Shown: positions 1-9,428 of the stretch, one piece after another
Position numbering within the stretch: the stretch's first letter is position 1
Layout of the letters: the number at the start of each line of letters is the position of its first letter
Assembly (NCBI RefSeq): GCF_033115175.1
Contig: NC_084830.1
Coordinates: 111,192,709-111,256,708, forward strand
DNA: 64,000 nt
Direction: 5' to 3'
Source of the DNA: Lepus europaeus
Taxonomy: Eukaryota; Chordata; Mammalia; Lagomorpha; Leporidae
Position numbers and translations under genes: made by a program
The notes under the pieces: generated by a model
Told to the model about the DNA's origin: nothing
Seen by the model: the letters and a program-made list of their open reading frames with translations, nothing else
Databases searched by the model: none

Positions 1-50
1 ATGTGCTCCTTATTTTTGGGTTATACTTTTGCTAAAAAAAATTCTTTGTT

Positions 51-680
51 TACAGTAGTTCACCCCTTATCCACAGGGGATACATACCAAAACCCTCAGT
101 GAATTCCCCAAACTGTAGATTGTATTGAATCCTATGAGCACTCTGTTTTTTCCCTACACATATCCGTGGTAAAGTTTCATTTATGAGGTAGGTGCAGTGG
201 AAGACAAGAATACAATAGATTAATTATAACAATATATTGTAACAAAAATGATGTAATTGTGACCTCTTAAACATCATGCTCACTCACCCTTTTTTTGCCT
301 TGTGATCATATAAGATGATCCAATGTCTACGTGATATGTTGAAATGAATAGTATAGACATTGTGAGATACATTAGGCTACTACATAAGGGTGACTTGAAC
401 ATAAACACTGGGATACCCAGATAGTATCTAATAATGGAAATGACCACAAAGTGACTAACAGGCCAGCAGCATATAGTGTAGATAAACTGGACAGAGGGAT
501 GATTCCTACCTCAGGTGGGTTGGAGTAGGAGGGTATGTGATTTCCTCACACCACTCAGAGTGGTGAGCAATTTAAATCTTGTTTATTTCTGGAATTCTCA
601 GTGAATATTTTCGATTGTGCTTGACCAAGGATAGCTGAGATTACAGAAAGTGACACTGTAGATAAAGAGGAACTATTATA
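51..680 (+). mobile_element. Tigger-type (pogo-like) DNA transposon, decayed
   Basis: The left end (TACAGTAGTT, then CCTTATCCACAGGGGATAC) and the interior (AATTATAACAATATATTGTAA; a stretch around 330-385 ending in TTAGGCTACTAC; GTGACTTGAACATAAACACT; TTATTTCTGGAATTCTC) match the order of motifs I remember for a non-autonomous Tigger element. The right end near 650-680 is a worn inverted copy of the left end. No transposase frame remains. The superfamily is fairly secure; the subfamily is not. Confidence 0.65.
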
Positions 681-777
681 TTCAAAATTCAAACTTAACT
701 GGGCATCTTCCATCTACCCCTGAAAAGCATCAAATGTTCTTTACTGCTGTAACTTCTGTGCTGAATCACATGATGGT

Positions 778-1139
778 TTTTCTTTCTTTCTTTCTTTCTT
801 TTTTTTTAATGATAGGCAGAGTTAGACGGTGAGAGAGAGAGACAGAGAGAAAGGTCTTCCTTCCGTTGGTTAACCCCCAAAATGGCTGCTACAGCCGGTG
901 TGCTGTGGCCAGTGCACTGCGCTGATCCGAAGCCAGGAGCCAGGTGCTTCCTCCTGGTCTCCCATGCAGGTGTGGGGCCCAAGCACTTGGGCCATCCTCC
1001 ACTGCCTTCCCGGGCCACAGCAGAGAGCTGGCCTGGAAGAGGAGCAACCAGGATAGAATCCGGCGCCCCAACTGGGACTAGAACCCGGTGTGCCGGCGCC
1101 GCAGGTGGAGGATTAGCCTAGTGAGCTGCGGCGCCGGCC
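778..1139 (-). mobile_element. CSINE (lagomorph C-repeat), near full length
   Basis: On the minus strand the element starts at GGCCGGCGCCGCAGCTCAC (ending at 1139), carries a B-box-like GGGTTCTAGTCC, the TGGCCCAAGTGCTTGGGCCC core, and the CT-rich segment that ends in the TTTCTTTC/T-run at 778-808. Many CpGs survive in the head, which fits a fairly young copy. I see no clear target-site duplication, because the tail has grown into a TTTC repeat. Confidence 0.9.
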
Positions 1140-1467
1140 CTCTGTCAATGTTTTTGTATAGCTGAGACTGTAACAGCTGTATACATGAGATGATTTTAAG
1201 TTTTATCTTTAATGATGGCAATTTTTCCCATCACTCTTTTAAGTGTAGAAAAATCAATAGAATTATAAACTAAGTCCTGACTTAGAGAATTTGCCAATTT
1301 CCAAAATGTGTATAGTCCCACCATAGCTAACTCCAATTGAGAAGAGATGTGCAGGTGATGTATTACCTAGAACTTCAATATATAGATGCAGTAGACACAA
1401 AAGCCTCAAGAGCTAGTAAAAGCAACACTTTATAAAATAATTAGGAAGTGATATTTTTTGAGCATTT
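1140..1467. other. AT-rich spacer, nothing recognised
   Basis: There is no frame, repeat family or splice-like structure I can support between two minus-strand CSINEs. Decayed repeat sequence is possible. Confidence 0.5.
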
Positions 1468-1477
1468 GTTACCTTTT

Positions 1478-1697
1478 TTTGACAGGCAGAGTGGACAGTG
1501 AGAGAGAGACAGAGAGAAAGGTCTTCCTTTGCCGTTGGTTCACCCCTCCGTGGCCTCCACTGCACTCCCGGGCTACAGCAGAGAGCTGGACAGGAAGAGG
1601 AGCAACCAGGACAGAATCCGGCGCCCCAACCGGGACTAGAACCCGGGGTGCCGGTGCTGCAGGTGGAGGATTAGCCTACTGAGCTGTGGCGCCGGCC
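1478..1697 (-). mobile_element. CSINE with internal deletion
   Basis: The tail (GACAGGCAGAGTGGACAG) and head (GCGCCGGCC at 1689-1697) are both intact, but the sequence jumps from GGTTCACCCCTCC (about 1537-1549) straight to CTCCACTGCACTCCCGGG, losing roughly 110-120 bp of the core present in sister copies. The direct repeat TGTTACCTTT at 1468-1477 and 1699-1708 is the target-site duplication, so the whole shortened unit is bounded as one insertion. Confidence 0.88.
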
Positions 1698-1708
1698 ATG
1701 TTACCTTT

Positions 1709-2061
1709 GTTTTTATTATAATTTATTTAGGGGTAATTTAATAAGAGCTTTGTTTAACCTGACCCACAAAATTTTTGACAAGTCGCTCTTGTGAGCTGCT
1801 AACAACCACTCTGCCACATTGTTAAACCTGTCTTTTTAGCCTTCCACTTGGCTTGTTTTATTCATTTACAAAAAAAAAGTTTTGGCTCCTTGTGGTGTTT
1901 AATGATTTTCGTAAAGTTGTTGGGTACATTTAAAAGAAAAAGAAGGAGACAGCCCTTCTTCATGGAGCTGACCCCTACTCCAGGGAGTAATGGACATTTA
2001 TTGACCATCTTCTATATCTGAGACACCACTCTCTACTAAAGTTTTAAGACTATACCCCTAT
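1709..2061. other. Spacer without recognised features
   Basis: AT-rich sequence with a short A-run near 1871. I find no gene, RNA or identifiable repeat here. Confidence 0.5.
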
Positions 2062-2074
2062 AAGATTCCATGCT

Positions 2075-2403
2075 GGCCGGTGCCGTGGCTCAATAGGCTA
2101 ATCCTCCGCCTTGCAGCACCGGCACACTGGGTTCTAGTCCCAGTCGGGGCACCGGATTCTGTCCTGGTTGCCCCCCTTCCAGGCCAGCTCTCTGCTGTGG
2201 CCCGGGAGTGCAGTGGAGGATGGCCCAGGTGCTTGGGCCCTGCACCCCATGGGAGACCAGGAGAAGCACCTGGCTCCTGCCTTGGGATCAGCGTGGTGCG
2301 CCGGCCGCGGCAGCCATTGGAGGGTGAACCAACGGCAAAGGAAGACCTTTCTCTCTGTGTCTCTCTCTCACTGTCCACTCTTCCTGTCAAAAAAAAAAAA
2401 AAA
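2075..2403 (+). mobile_element. CSINE, full length, perfect TSD
   Basis: The element runs head (GGCCGGTGCCGTGGCTCAAT) to A-tail. It contains an A-box-like TGGCTCAATAGG, a B-box-like GGTTCTAGTCC, the CTCTCACTGTCCACTC tail segment and a run of 17 A. It is flanked by the 13-bp direct repeat AAGATTCCATGCT at 2062-2074 and 2404-2416. The intact ends and exact duplication indicate a recent insertion. It faces the minus-strand copy at 1478. Confidence 0.95.
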
Positions 2404-2416
2404 AAGATTCCATGCT

Positions 2417-3087
2417 ATGTAAAATCCAAAAATATATAGGAACCATGTACTCTAAAGATAAAAAGGTCACTGACCTTGTAAGGCAGAAGGTTAGGAGATG
2501 AACTCAAGCTTCCTACTGTGGTTTCAATATTACTGATTATTTACATTCAAAGTTTGGAAAGGATTACTGTAAATAATTGTTTCCTCAGGGCAGTAGTCTT
2601 AAGGGGTGATGCATTTTCCCCTGTCTTGTTCTTTGATGTTATAAAGATTTTTCAAAGATGAGTGCTACCCTGATGACACACACACACGTGCATGAAATGC
2701 TTCCAAGGGGCATTCCTCTGGGCTAGTGCAGGTTTTATGGAGCACATGGAGCATAAGCTGGGTCTTGAAAAATGGGAAGGATTTAGATAAGTAGGGAGAG
2801 CATTCCAGGCTGGGCCCACTGCTTAAGTAAAGGGTTACAGCTAGGTTTGTGGAAGGAACAATAAATAACATAGTCTGGCCAGAGAACATTTGGATTTATG
2901 CATAGACATGAAAGCCACTTAAAACCAGGTCCCACAAAGTCCACTGGAATCAACTTCAGATAATTAATAGTTGGAAAAATTAAAACCCATTTAAGTCTAC
3001 ACCTTCTTAAGAAAATACAAAAGCTGGAGCACTTTTACCCCTCTTCACAGATCATTTTTTCTCTCCCTTTGGTCTCATCTCTTCTGC
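2417..3087. other. Spacer; ancient repeat-like segment at about 2640-2890
   Basis: The part around 2700-2890 (GGGTCTTGAAAAATGGGAAGG, AGAGCATTCCAGGCTGGG) resembles a common old mammalian interspersed repeat, but I cannot name the family. The rest is unassigned. Confidence 0.3.
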
Positions 3088-3508
3088 TGCAATGGTTTGG
3101 AAATAGGTTTAGATGTTGAATATCCCCCGAAGGCCCATGTGTCAAATGTTTGGTCCCCAAAGTCTCATGTTTAGTGATACCGAGAGGACAGAAATTTAAT
3201 CTAGCCATGGTATTGGAAGGTTCAGCCTTTGGGAGGGTATTGGATTAGGTTGGGAAACTAGGGTAGAGCTGCTCATGATGGAATCACAGTGACTTTATAG
3301 GGAGAGATGTAGACAGACACCTGAGACACACAGGTGTGCTAGCTCATCCAAATGATGCTGGGCAGCCACTTGGGACTCTTCCAGTAAGAATGCAGTCACC
3401 ACATGCTGAACCAATGGGCTGCCTGAGTTTGGACTGTGAACCCCCTTTCTTTTGTAAATACCTCCTTTCAGGTATTTTGTTGTAGTGACCAAAGTTGCCC
3501 AGCACATC
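3088..3508 (+). mobile_element. ERVL-MaLR LTR (MLT1/MST-like), decayed
   Basis: Motifs occur in the order expected for a sense-strand MaLR LTR: ATGGTTTGGAAATAGG near the start, GGTCCCCAAAGTCTCATG, CCTTTGGGAGGGTATTGGATTAGG split across 3229-3250, and TCAGGTATTTTGTTGTAGT close to the 3' end. No internal retroviral sequence is attached. The age precludes a reliable duplication. Confidence 0.6.
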
Positions 3509-3888
3509 TGATGACTTATTCTCTGCTCTTTTCTGGTAACTCTCCTTCACCGATTACCTTGATCTTCCCATTAGGTCTCAGAAAGCGGAAGGAAGAGACA
3601 GTGTTGAGACACAATCAGAATTTTTCTTTGTGGGTAGGAACAGGGTGTAGGCTATGCTTTAATACAGAGATATGTTTTGTTAGTTATAATAGCCATACCC
3701 ATAGATGGCAATTACATCCACAATAAATTTCTTTGTACTTCCTCCCTTATCAACTCTGTACTAATAAATTTCATTCATTTCTTGATTTCTTTTATATTCT
3801 CCCTTGCTTTAGACCTTTCTACTTACTATTTCCTCTTCATGTATTATTATTTCTTTTGTCTTTATCCACCCAATGCCTGAAAATTCTG
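3509..3888. other. AT-rich spacer
   Basis: No supported feature. Two short plus-strand open frames here lack any recognisable protein content. Confidence 0.4.
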
Positions 3889-4073
3889 GAAATGTCATTT
3901 TAGAAGTGACTTCACTTAAATCCTGCCCTGACTCCCAAACTGGGTCATTGCCTTTTCTCTCTGAATCCATGGTATTGGGCACTTCCTCCTATCTTATCTT
4001 ATAATTGCCTACTTTACCTGTCTTTTTCTTATTGGATTGTGAAGAATCTAAAGATAAGTCCCAGGTCTTATTT
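3889..4073 (+). mobile_element. L2 LINE 3' fragment
   Basis: AATCCTGCCCTGACTCCC, CTTATAATTGCCTACTTTACC and GGATTGTGAAGAATC follow the order of the L2 3' region (CCTTCCCTGACC, TTGTCTGTTTAC, AGACTGTGAGCTCC). It is heavily diverged. Confidence 0.45.
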
Positions 4074-4411
4074 CCTGTGTGTGAGTATATATGCATGTGT
4101 GTGTAAATATATATATATATACACATATATTTATATACACACACGCATATATATACATACATACATATTTATAAACTTCTTCAAAAAGTTTGCGGGAAAA
4201 TAGAATTAAAAGCTAGACTTGGTTTGGCGCAAAGAAAATCCATGCATACTTTTCATAATGCATACTCTGTGAACTTTTTGAAGACTGTACACACATATAT
4301 ACTCATGAATATGTATATGTTTTATGTATGATATATATAACAACTTATTTGTATATTATGTATATACATAATATATATTTCTTGTGTGTGTGCATACATA
4401 TGTATGTATTT
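4074..4411. repeat. TA/TG/CA microsatellite, split by a MITE
   Basis: Alternating TG, TA and CA dinucleotides with TACA/CATA variants occur at 4074-4170 and resume at 4290-4411. The intervening 4176-4289 is a mariner-type MITE, so the two halves were probably one array. Confidence 0.8.
4176..4289 (+). mobile_element. Mariner-type MITE (palindromic, about 115 bp)
   Basis: Terminal inverted repeats CTTCAAAAAGTTTGCGGG (left) and its counterpart GAACTTTTTGAAG (right) flank GAATTAAAAG, an A-rich middle and ATCCATGCATA. Four related copies lie at 10403, 13473, 29674 and 51772. The TA-rich surroundings fit the TA target of Tc1/mariner elements. The name Hsmar2-like is my best guess from memory. Confidence 0.6.
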
Positions 4412-4419
4412 AGTGGTTG

Positions 4420-4600
4420 AATAAATCCATTTATTGGCACCTTCTCTGTGACAAGCACTATATTAAGCAATAAGCAAACTTACATCTTTTCATGCGCTAT
4501 ATCAAAAGGGAAACCCAGGACTCAAAAAGGTGCAGTGATTACCCAAGGTCACGCATCCCGAAATGACAGCCCCAAAATGTGAACCAGGGGTCGGTGGTTG
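4420..4600 (+). mobile_element. MIR SINE fragment
   Basis: CTCTGTGACAAGCACTATATT, AAACCCAGGACTCAAAAAGG and GATTACCCAAGGTCACGCA match the order of MIR core motifs (TATGTGCCAGGCACT, GGAAACTGAGG, CCCAAGGTCAC). Confidence 0.6.
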
Positions 4601-5136
4601 GTCCCTGCATGTGCTGGAGCAGGAGAAGTCCATTAAGAAGCCTGCCTTCATCAGAGTGAGGGACGAAGTGTGCCTCCCAAGAGGGAGGTGGAGACTGAAG
4701 CTGTCAGCCAGGCCCTCGGTTGCCCATAAGGGGAGGTGCTCATAGCAGCCAGCTGCTGCTGATCTGCTGACATGAGGGAGAAAGGAAGGCAGAGAGCAGA
4801 TGCCAAACCCACGCCTGTTGTCTGTGGTTAAGGATTTTGTTTAGTGACTCCTTTGCTCCCTGATTATGGGACATTTGAGTGCAAACACTATTTCTCTTCA
4901 GTAATGATCTCCTGTCCTCCTTCAAGAGGCCCTCGTTCTGGGCAGAATAAAGGCTTTCTTACAAAGTCATCCAGTGAAGTCTCGGTTGGCCTCCATCCTC
5001 ACTGATGTCGTAAGCTGCTTACCAGTGCACGGGACCGTGGATGAACGTGTGTGCTGTGCTTGTGTGTGTGCCCCCTGGGGGACAAGAACACATTGTCTTT
5101 TGTAACTGTCAATAATAAAACAAAATAGCAAGGAGT
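4601..5136. other. Unassigned unique-looking sequence
   Basis: No frame, RNA or repeat I can support. GC content is somewhat higher than in neighbouring spacers around 4600-4800. Confidence 0.4.
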
Positions 5137-5435
5137 TTCCTACAGCTTCTGTAACAGATGACCACAAGCAGAGTGGCTGAGAACAGCACACTTTATCTTC
5201 AGGTCAGAAGTCCAGCACATGTCTCACTGCCTGAGACTGGGAAATCAAGAGGGATGGATTCCCTTCTGGAGGCCTTGTGGACAGTTTGTATCCCAGTCTG
5301 TGCCAGTGTCTAGAGACAGCCTCTGTGCCTTGAATGTGCCTCCCTCCTCAGCCTTCACAGCCAAGCCACAGCAGATCCAGCTTGTTCATGTGTCCCTCTC
5401 TCTGAGCCACACTCTTGGGTTACAGCCAAGAAAGG
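5137..5435 (-). mobile_element. MLT1-like MaLR LTR, minus strand
   Basis: Read left to right, GCTTCTGTAACAGATGACCAC, GAGTGGCTGAGAACAGCAC and TCAGGTCAGAAGTCC reproduce the antisense 3' end of MLT1 (AACAAATTACCAC, GGTGGCTTAAA, CTGGAGGCTAGAAGTCC). The rest is decayed. Confidence 0.5.
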
Positions 5436-5471
5436 TCTTTGTTTTTTTTTTTTTTTATTGCTGTTGTTTTT

Positions 5472-5546
5472 TTAAAAAAGATTTCTTTATTTACTTCATT
5501 TATTCAAAAGGTAGAATTACAGAGAGTGGGAAAGGCAGAGAGAACT
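5472..5546 (-). mobile_element. CSINE tail fragment
   Basis: About 75 bp matching only the 3' end of an older CSINE (AAAGATTTCTTTATTTACTT, then GTAGAATTACAGAGAG) lies directly before another minus-strand CSINE. It is either a separate truncated copy or a duplicated tail. Confidence 0.55.
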
Positions 5547-5551
5547 TTTTA

Positions 5552-5850
5552 CAATAAAGATTTATTTATTTGAAAGGCAGAGTTACACAGAGAGAGGGAG
5601 AGACAGAAAGAGACAGAAAGAGAGATCTTGTATCTGCTGGTTCACTCCCCAAATGGCTACAATGACTAGGGCTGGGCCAAACCAAAGCCAGGAGCCTGGA
5701 ACTCCATCTGGGTCGCCCATGTAGGTGCAGGGGCCCAAGGAATTGGGTCGTCTTTCACTGCTTCCCCAGGTGCATTAGCAGGGAGCTGGATCAGAAATGG
5801 AGCAGCCAGGATTCAAACCAGCAGCTGGTCCTCAGTTCCTAAGGATACGT
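5552..5850 (-). mobile_element. CSINE, older subfamily, head missing or decayed
   Basis: AAAGATTTATTTATTTGAAA, GGCAGAGTTACACAGAGAG, CCAAAGCCAGGAGCCTGGAA and GCATTAGCAGGGAGCTGG identify the antisense of the older CSINE subfamily. Homology fades around 5840 and the tRNA-like head cannot be seen. Confidence 0.8.
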
Positions 5851-6340
5851 ATGATCAGATTGTCCACCCGGATAATGCAGGACAAGCTCTTCCTCTCGAA
5901 GTGCTTAACCTTGATCACACCTGCAGAAGCTCCTTTTCCATGCAAGGCAACCTATGCCTGGGTTCTGAGGATCAGAGTTTGGGCATCATTGGAGAACTAA
6001 TGTTCTGCTTGCCACCACAGTATGTACACAAGTTGCCCCATTCTACAGGTGAAGAAGCTCTCAGAGAGGAGGAGGAGTGCCTTTCCCATGGCCATAGAAT
6101 CACTGGCTGACTCCAAAGTGCCTGGTCTTTATAGGACAGCAAGCTGCATCCTCTGGCATTTCTTTGCCAGTTGTATAACTGGATGGTAATATTGAAAAGG
6201 AGGCAATTTGTGGAATGTGATAAATGGGGCAGGGAGGCATCCTCGAATCATGAGAAAACAGAGACCTGGCATTGATCGAAAGGATATTGTTCCATTTCAT
6301 CCCAGGTGTCTTTTCCCATAGTGGGCTCTACTACAAAATT
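5851..6340. other. Unassigned spacer
   Basis: No supported gene or repeat. Short open frames on both strands have no recognisable content. Confidence 0.4.
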
Positions 6341-6430
6341 ATATTAGATATTATAAGTCATCTAGAGATGATTTAAAGTACATAGGAGGATACGGGCAGG
6401 TTCTATGCAAATACCACATCATTTTTCATA
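6341..6430 (-). mobile_element. Tigger/MER2-like internal fragment
   Basis: ATTATAAGTCATCTAGAGATG, TTTAAAGTACATAGGAGGAT and TATGCAAATACCAC match the antisense interior of the same DNA element seen more completely at 62375-62690. Only about 90 bp remain. Confidence 0.5.
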
Positions 6431-7027
6431 TTGATCTTGAAATTTCCCATAGCATATATGTTAGCTGTTGGGCTGGAGCACACAATAGCCACTCAGTAAA
6501 TATTAACTGAATTGGTTGAGCAAATACGATATACCAGATGTTTAAAGCGACTCAACATTTGTTGTACTTTTAATCCTTAGAATAACACCATGAAATCATT
6601 ATCTGTACTTCTCTTGGCTTGATACATTGAAATGTGATCCAAGGCAGTTTCTTCATTCTTTCAGCTTTAAGAATCTGATGGCATCAGTGACCCACTGCAG
6701 GTTGCTCAGGGCCCTTCTCTCCTGACAGCCCCATCCAGGGGTCATGGTATCAGAGTTTTGGCTTCTCCTTGAAAAACACTGTAGGTTATTTTCCTTCAGT
6801 CTTGTGTACAGGTCAGTTCTGCAAGACGTGATGATTGTCCCCTGGGGCCAGCATTTTCATTATCTCAGAGGTCAGTGGAGGAATGGAGAATATTCCCAGG
6901 AGCTTATTACCTGGAGAGGCTATGAGAGGGGAGGCCCATGTGAGCCCAGAAGTGCACTGAATACTGGCCCACTCTCATGCTTGCTTTGCATTGACCTCAC
7001 CAATGTGTTGAAAATCTAGTATGTGTC
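6431..7027. other. Spacer with weak MIR-like patch near 6520-6625
   Basis: TGTACTTTTAATCCTTAGAAT and ACACCATGAAATCATTAT are faintly MIR-like. Nothing else is identifiable. Confidence 0.3.
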
Positions 7028-7043
7028 AGGTACCTGGATTCTA

Positions 7044-7076
7044 CACTTGATCTTAGCCAAAAGGCCAAGAAGTGAT
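7044..7076 (-). pseudogene. U2: U2 snRNA 5'-end retropseudogene, 3'-truncated
   Basis: The minus strand reads ATCACTTCTTGGCCTTTTGG followed by CTAAGATCAAGTG, which is the first ~33-36 nt of U2 snRNA with G-to-A/C-to-T type changes. It starts exactly at the U2 5' end and stops early. The 16-bp direct repeat AGGTACCTGGATTCTA lies at 7028-7043 and 7077-7092; its last three bases (CTA) also match U2, so the 3' junction is ambiguous by 3 nt. There is no promoter, Sm site or A-tail, so it is not a functional gene. L1-type machinery is the likely source. Confidence 0.92.
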
Positions 7077-7354
7077 AGGTACCTGGATTCTATAGATTAT
7101 TCTCCCCTTAAGGTGTTTATCAACTAGCCAGCCAGCCAGCAAGACATATAAACCCAGTAAATGCAGTATAGTATGCCAACTGCTATATAATAGAGAAGGC
7201 CCAGGGCTGAAAGTGTACCATTGGTGCTCCCTATCTTGAAACCAACAGGTTCAACCAAGTGTAGACGGAAAATATTAAGGAGGTAAAACTGCCTCTGTAC
7301 TGATCACATACATACTTTTATTCTTTGTCATTATTCCCTAGACAATGCAGCATA

Positions 7355-7556
7355 AGAACTATTTATATAACATTTACATTGTATTAAGTATTATACATTA
7401 TCTAGAGATAACTTGAAGTATAGAGGAGGACATGCATAGGTACTGTGCAAATACTGTGCCATTCTTTTATAAGAGACTTGAGCACCACAGATTTTAGTAT
7501 TTGCCAGGATTCCAGAACCAATCCTCTCCATGGATGCCAAGGGATCACTGTATAGA
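7355..7556 (-). mobile_element. Tigger/MER2-like element, right part, minus strand
   Basis: ATTAAGTATTATACATTATC, TGTGCAAATACTGTGCCATT, AGACTTGAGCACCACAGATTT and CCAAGGGATCACTGTA are the antisense equivalents, in order, of motifs in the plus-strand copy at 62375-62690. The outer end is the worn terminal repeat. Confidence 0.6.
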
Positions 7557-7689
7557 CAAGAGGTATTAAATCAGTGTGTAAAGATAGGGGGGCTTCCTGA
7601 GGGAGGTGTTGTTTGGGTCAAATATGGAAAATGAGAAATATTTATCTGAGAAAGCAAAGGAATTATGGCTGTTCCATTTCTCTGTGTAT

Positions 7690-8110
7690 ATATTCATAGC
7701 AAGAAAAAGGGTAGTATGTATCAAAGTCCATCAAAATGAGCGTAACTCTTGAACCTGTAATTCCACTTTGAGCAATTTATCCTAAGGAAGTTACCAGACA
7801 TGCACATAAAGATTTATGGACACGGATGCTCATTGCTGCAGGATTTATAATAATAAAAAATTAGAAACAGCTTAAATGCTTATAGTGAATTAGATTAAGT
7901 GAATCCATATGATAGAGTATAATGTAGCCTTTAAAAGCCATCTTTAATGAGGGGAAAGTGCTCCAGCTGAATTAAGTGGGAAAAAGTAGTTTAAAATATG
8001 ACCCCAATATGGTTAAAATTGGATATAAATTGGGACAAAATGAGTATTATGTATATAAGCTATGTATGGCAGAAAAAAAAATACCCTGGAATGAAATATA
8101 TCAGAATAGT
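7690..8110 (+). mobile_element. Old L1 (L1M-type) 3' region fragment
   Basis: ACCAGACATGCACATAAAGAT, TGCTCATTGCTGCAGGATTTA, AATCCATATGATAGAGTATAA, TGTAGCCTTTAAAAGCCAT and TATGACCCCAATATGG reproduce the typical order at the 3' end of ancient L1 elements. No open frame. Confidence 0.65.
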
Positions 8111-8156
8111 CAGAAGATAGTACAACTATTGATTTTTAAAATGTTGTATATATTCT

Positions 8157-8452
8157 CTTTTTTTATTTGACAGAGTGAGAACTGAGAGACAGAGACAGAG
8201 AGAAAGGTCTTCCTTCCATTGGTTCACCCCCTAAATGGCTGCCACGGCCAGAGCTACACTGATCCGAAGTCAGGAGCCAAGAGCTTCTCCTGGTCTCCCA
8301 TGCGGGTGCAGGCACCCAAGCACTTGGGCCATCCTCCACTGCCTTCCCGGGCCACAGAAGAGAGCTGGACTGGAAGAGGGGCAACCGGGACTAAAACCAG
8401 CACCCATATGGGATGCCGGCGCTGCAGGCGGAGGATTAACCAAGTGAGCCTG
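8157..8452 (-). mobile_element. CSINE with 18-bp TSD
   Basis: Antisense CSINE bounded by the direct repeat AAATGTTGTATATATTCT at 8138-8155 (within the run to 8156) and 8453-8470. The outermost head bases (the GGCC terminus) are missing: the copy ends in CCAAGTGAGCC. The region equivalent to CGGATTCTG is replaced by the CCATATGGGATGCC variant shared with the copies at 48001 and 61617. Confidence 0.92.
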
Positions 8453-8470
8453 AAATGTTGTATATATTCT

Positions 8471-8814
8471 TTCAAATGTTTATACAGAAGCATTCACTAC
8501 AAGCCTAGTGTTAATTTACATTTAATTCCCCAAACTTCAGGGGTTCTTTATGCCACTTACTCATCCCTGAGTACCTACAGGGCTCCATCCTTCCTTACTC
8601 TGGTGCCTATGTCCCTGTCTCTACCTGGGCCTCTATACCTGCCCACAGGAGACTCCATGGACAAAATTTCAAGAGGGTATTTTGAAGTCAGTGCCACCAG
8701 TTTTGCTTTTGTGTGATATATGTGGCCTTTTGTTTCTCTTCATTGTTGCTTTTCCCCAGAAGGATCCATGTCTGCCCAAGTGCCTCTCATTATCGAAGCC
8801 TACTTTTAGGGAGT
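8471..8814. other. Unassigned spacer
   Basis: No supported feature. A plus-strand open frame that enters here from the SINE has no independent support. Confidence 0.4.
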
Positions 8815-9015
8815 AAAGTAAGTACATTTATTGAGCACTAACTCTGTGCCAGGAACTGTTAGTAGTACTTTACATGCATTAATTTAATTAATCCACACAA
8901 CACCTTATGAGATAGATATTTGACTGATGGGGAAACCAAGGCCCTAAGAAGTTAAGTGAGCATGCCCAAGTTTACCTAATTAGCAAGTGTTGGAACCTGG
9001 ATTTGATTGCAGGCA
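8815..9015 (+). mobile_element. MIR SINE, well preserved
   Basis: ACATTTATTGAGCACTAACT, GTGCCAGGAACTGTTAG, ACTTTACATGCATTAATTTA, GGGGAAACCAAGGCCCTAAG and GGAACCTGGATTTGATTGCA follow the MIR consensus over about 200 bp. Confidence 0.85.
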
Positions 9016-9060
9016 CTCTCTGTATACACACTGTACACAGACTCCCAAAGAGATGCTGAG

Positions 9061-9392
9061 GGGTCCAGCATCATGGTGCAGTAGGTTAAGCCACCATGTG
9101 TGACTTGGGTATTCCATGGCAGGGCACTGGTTTGAGTTGCAGCTTCTCTGCTTCCCATCAAGTTCCCTGCTGCTGAACCTGGAAAAGCAGCAGATGATGG
9201 CCCAACTACTCGGTCCTCTGCCACCCATGTGGGAAATCAATGTGGAGTTTCTGGCTCCTAGCTTTAGCCTGGGCTGCTCTCAGCTCTTGTGGCCATTTGG
9301 GGGAGTGAACCAGTAGATGGAAGCTCACTCTCTCTCTCTCTGTCTCAGTCTCTCTCTCTCTCTCTCCCCCTCTTTCAAATATATAAATGAAT
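9061..9392 (+). mobile_element. CSINE, older subfamily, with CT-rich tail
   Basis: AGCATCATGGTGCAGTAGG, TTAAGCCACCATGTGTGAC, ATGGCCCAACTACTCGGTCC and GGGGGAGTGAACCAGTAGA identify an old plus-strand copy whose CpGs have decayed. The tail has expanded to a CT tract followed by CAAATATATAAATGA. Confidence 0.85.
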
Positions 9393-9428
9393 CAGAGAGA
9401 GGGAGAGAGAGACAGAGAGACAGAGATG
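9393..9428. repeat. GA-rich simple repeat
   Basis: GAGA/GACAGAGA repeats follow the CT-rich SINE tail, giving a CT/GA mirror that could fold as a hairpin. Confidence 0.7.

Noticed and set aside
7044..7076. Possible functional U2 gene
   Set aside because: Only the first ~33-36 nt are present, without promoter elements, Sm site or 3' box, and the flanking duplication shows that it is a retroposed fragment.
8219..8716. 165-codon plus-strand open frame
   Set aside because: Its first half is antisense CSINE sequence, and the frame simply runs on into unique DNA. The encoded text is the generic SINE translation seen in the other copies.
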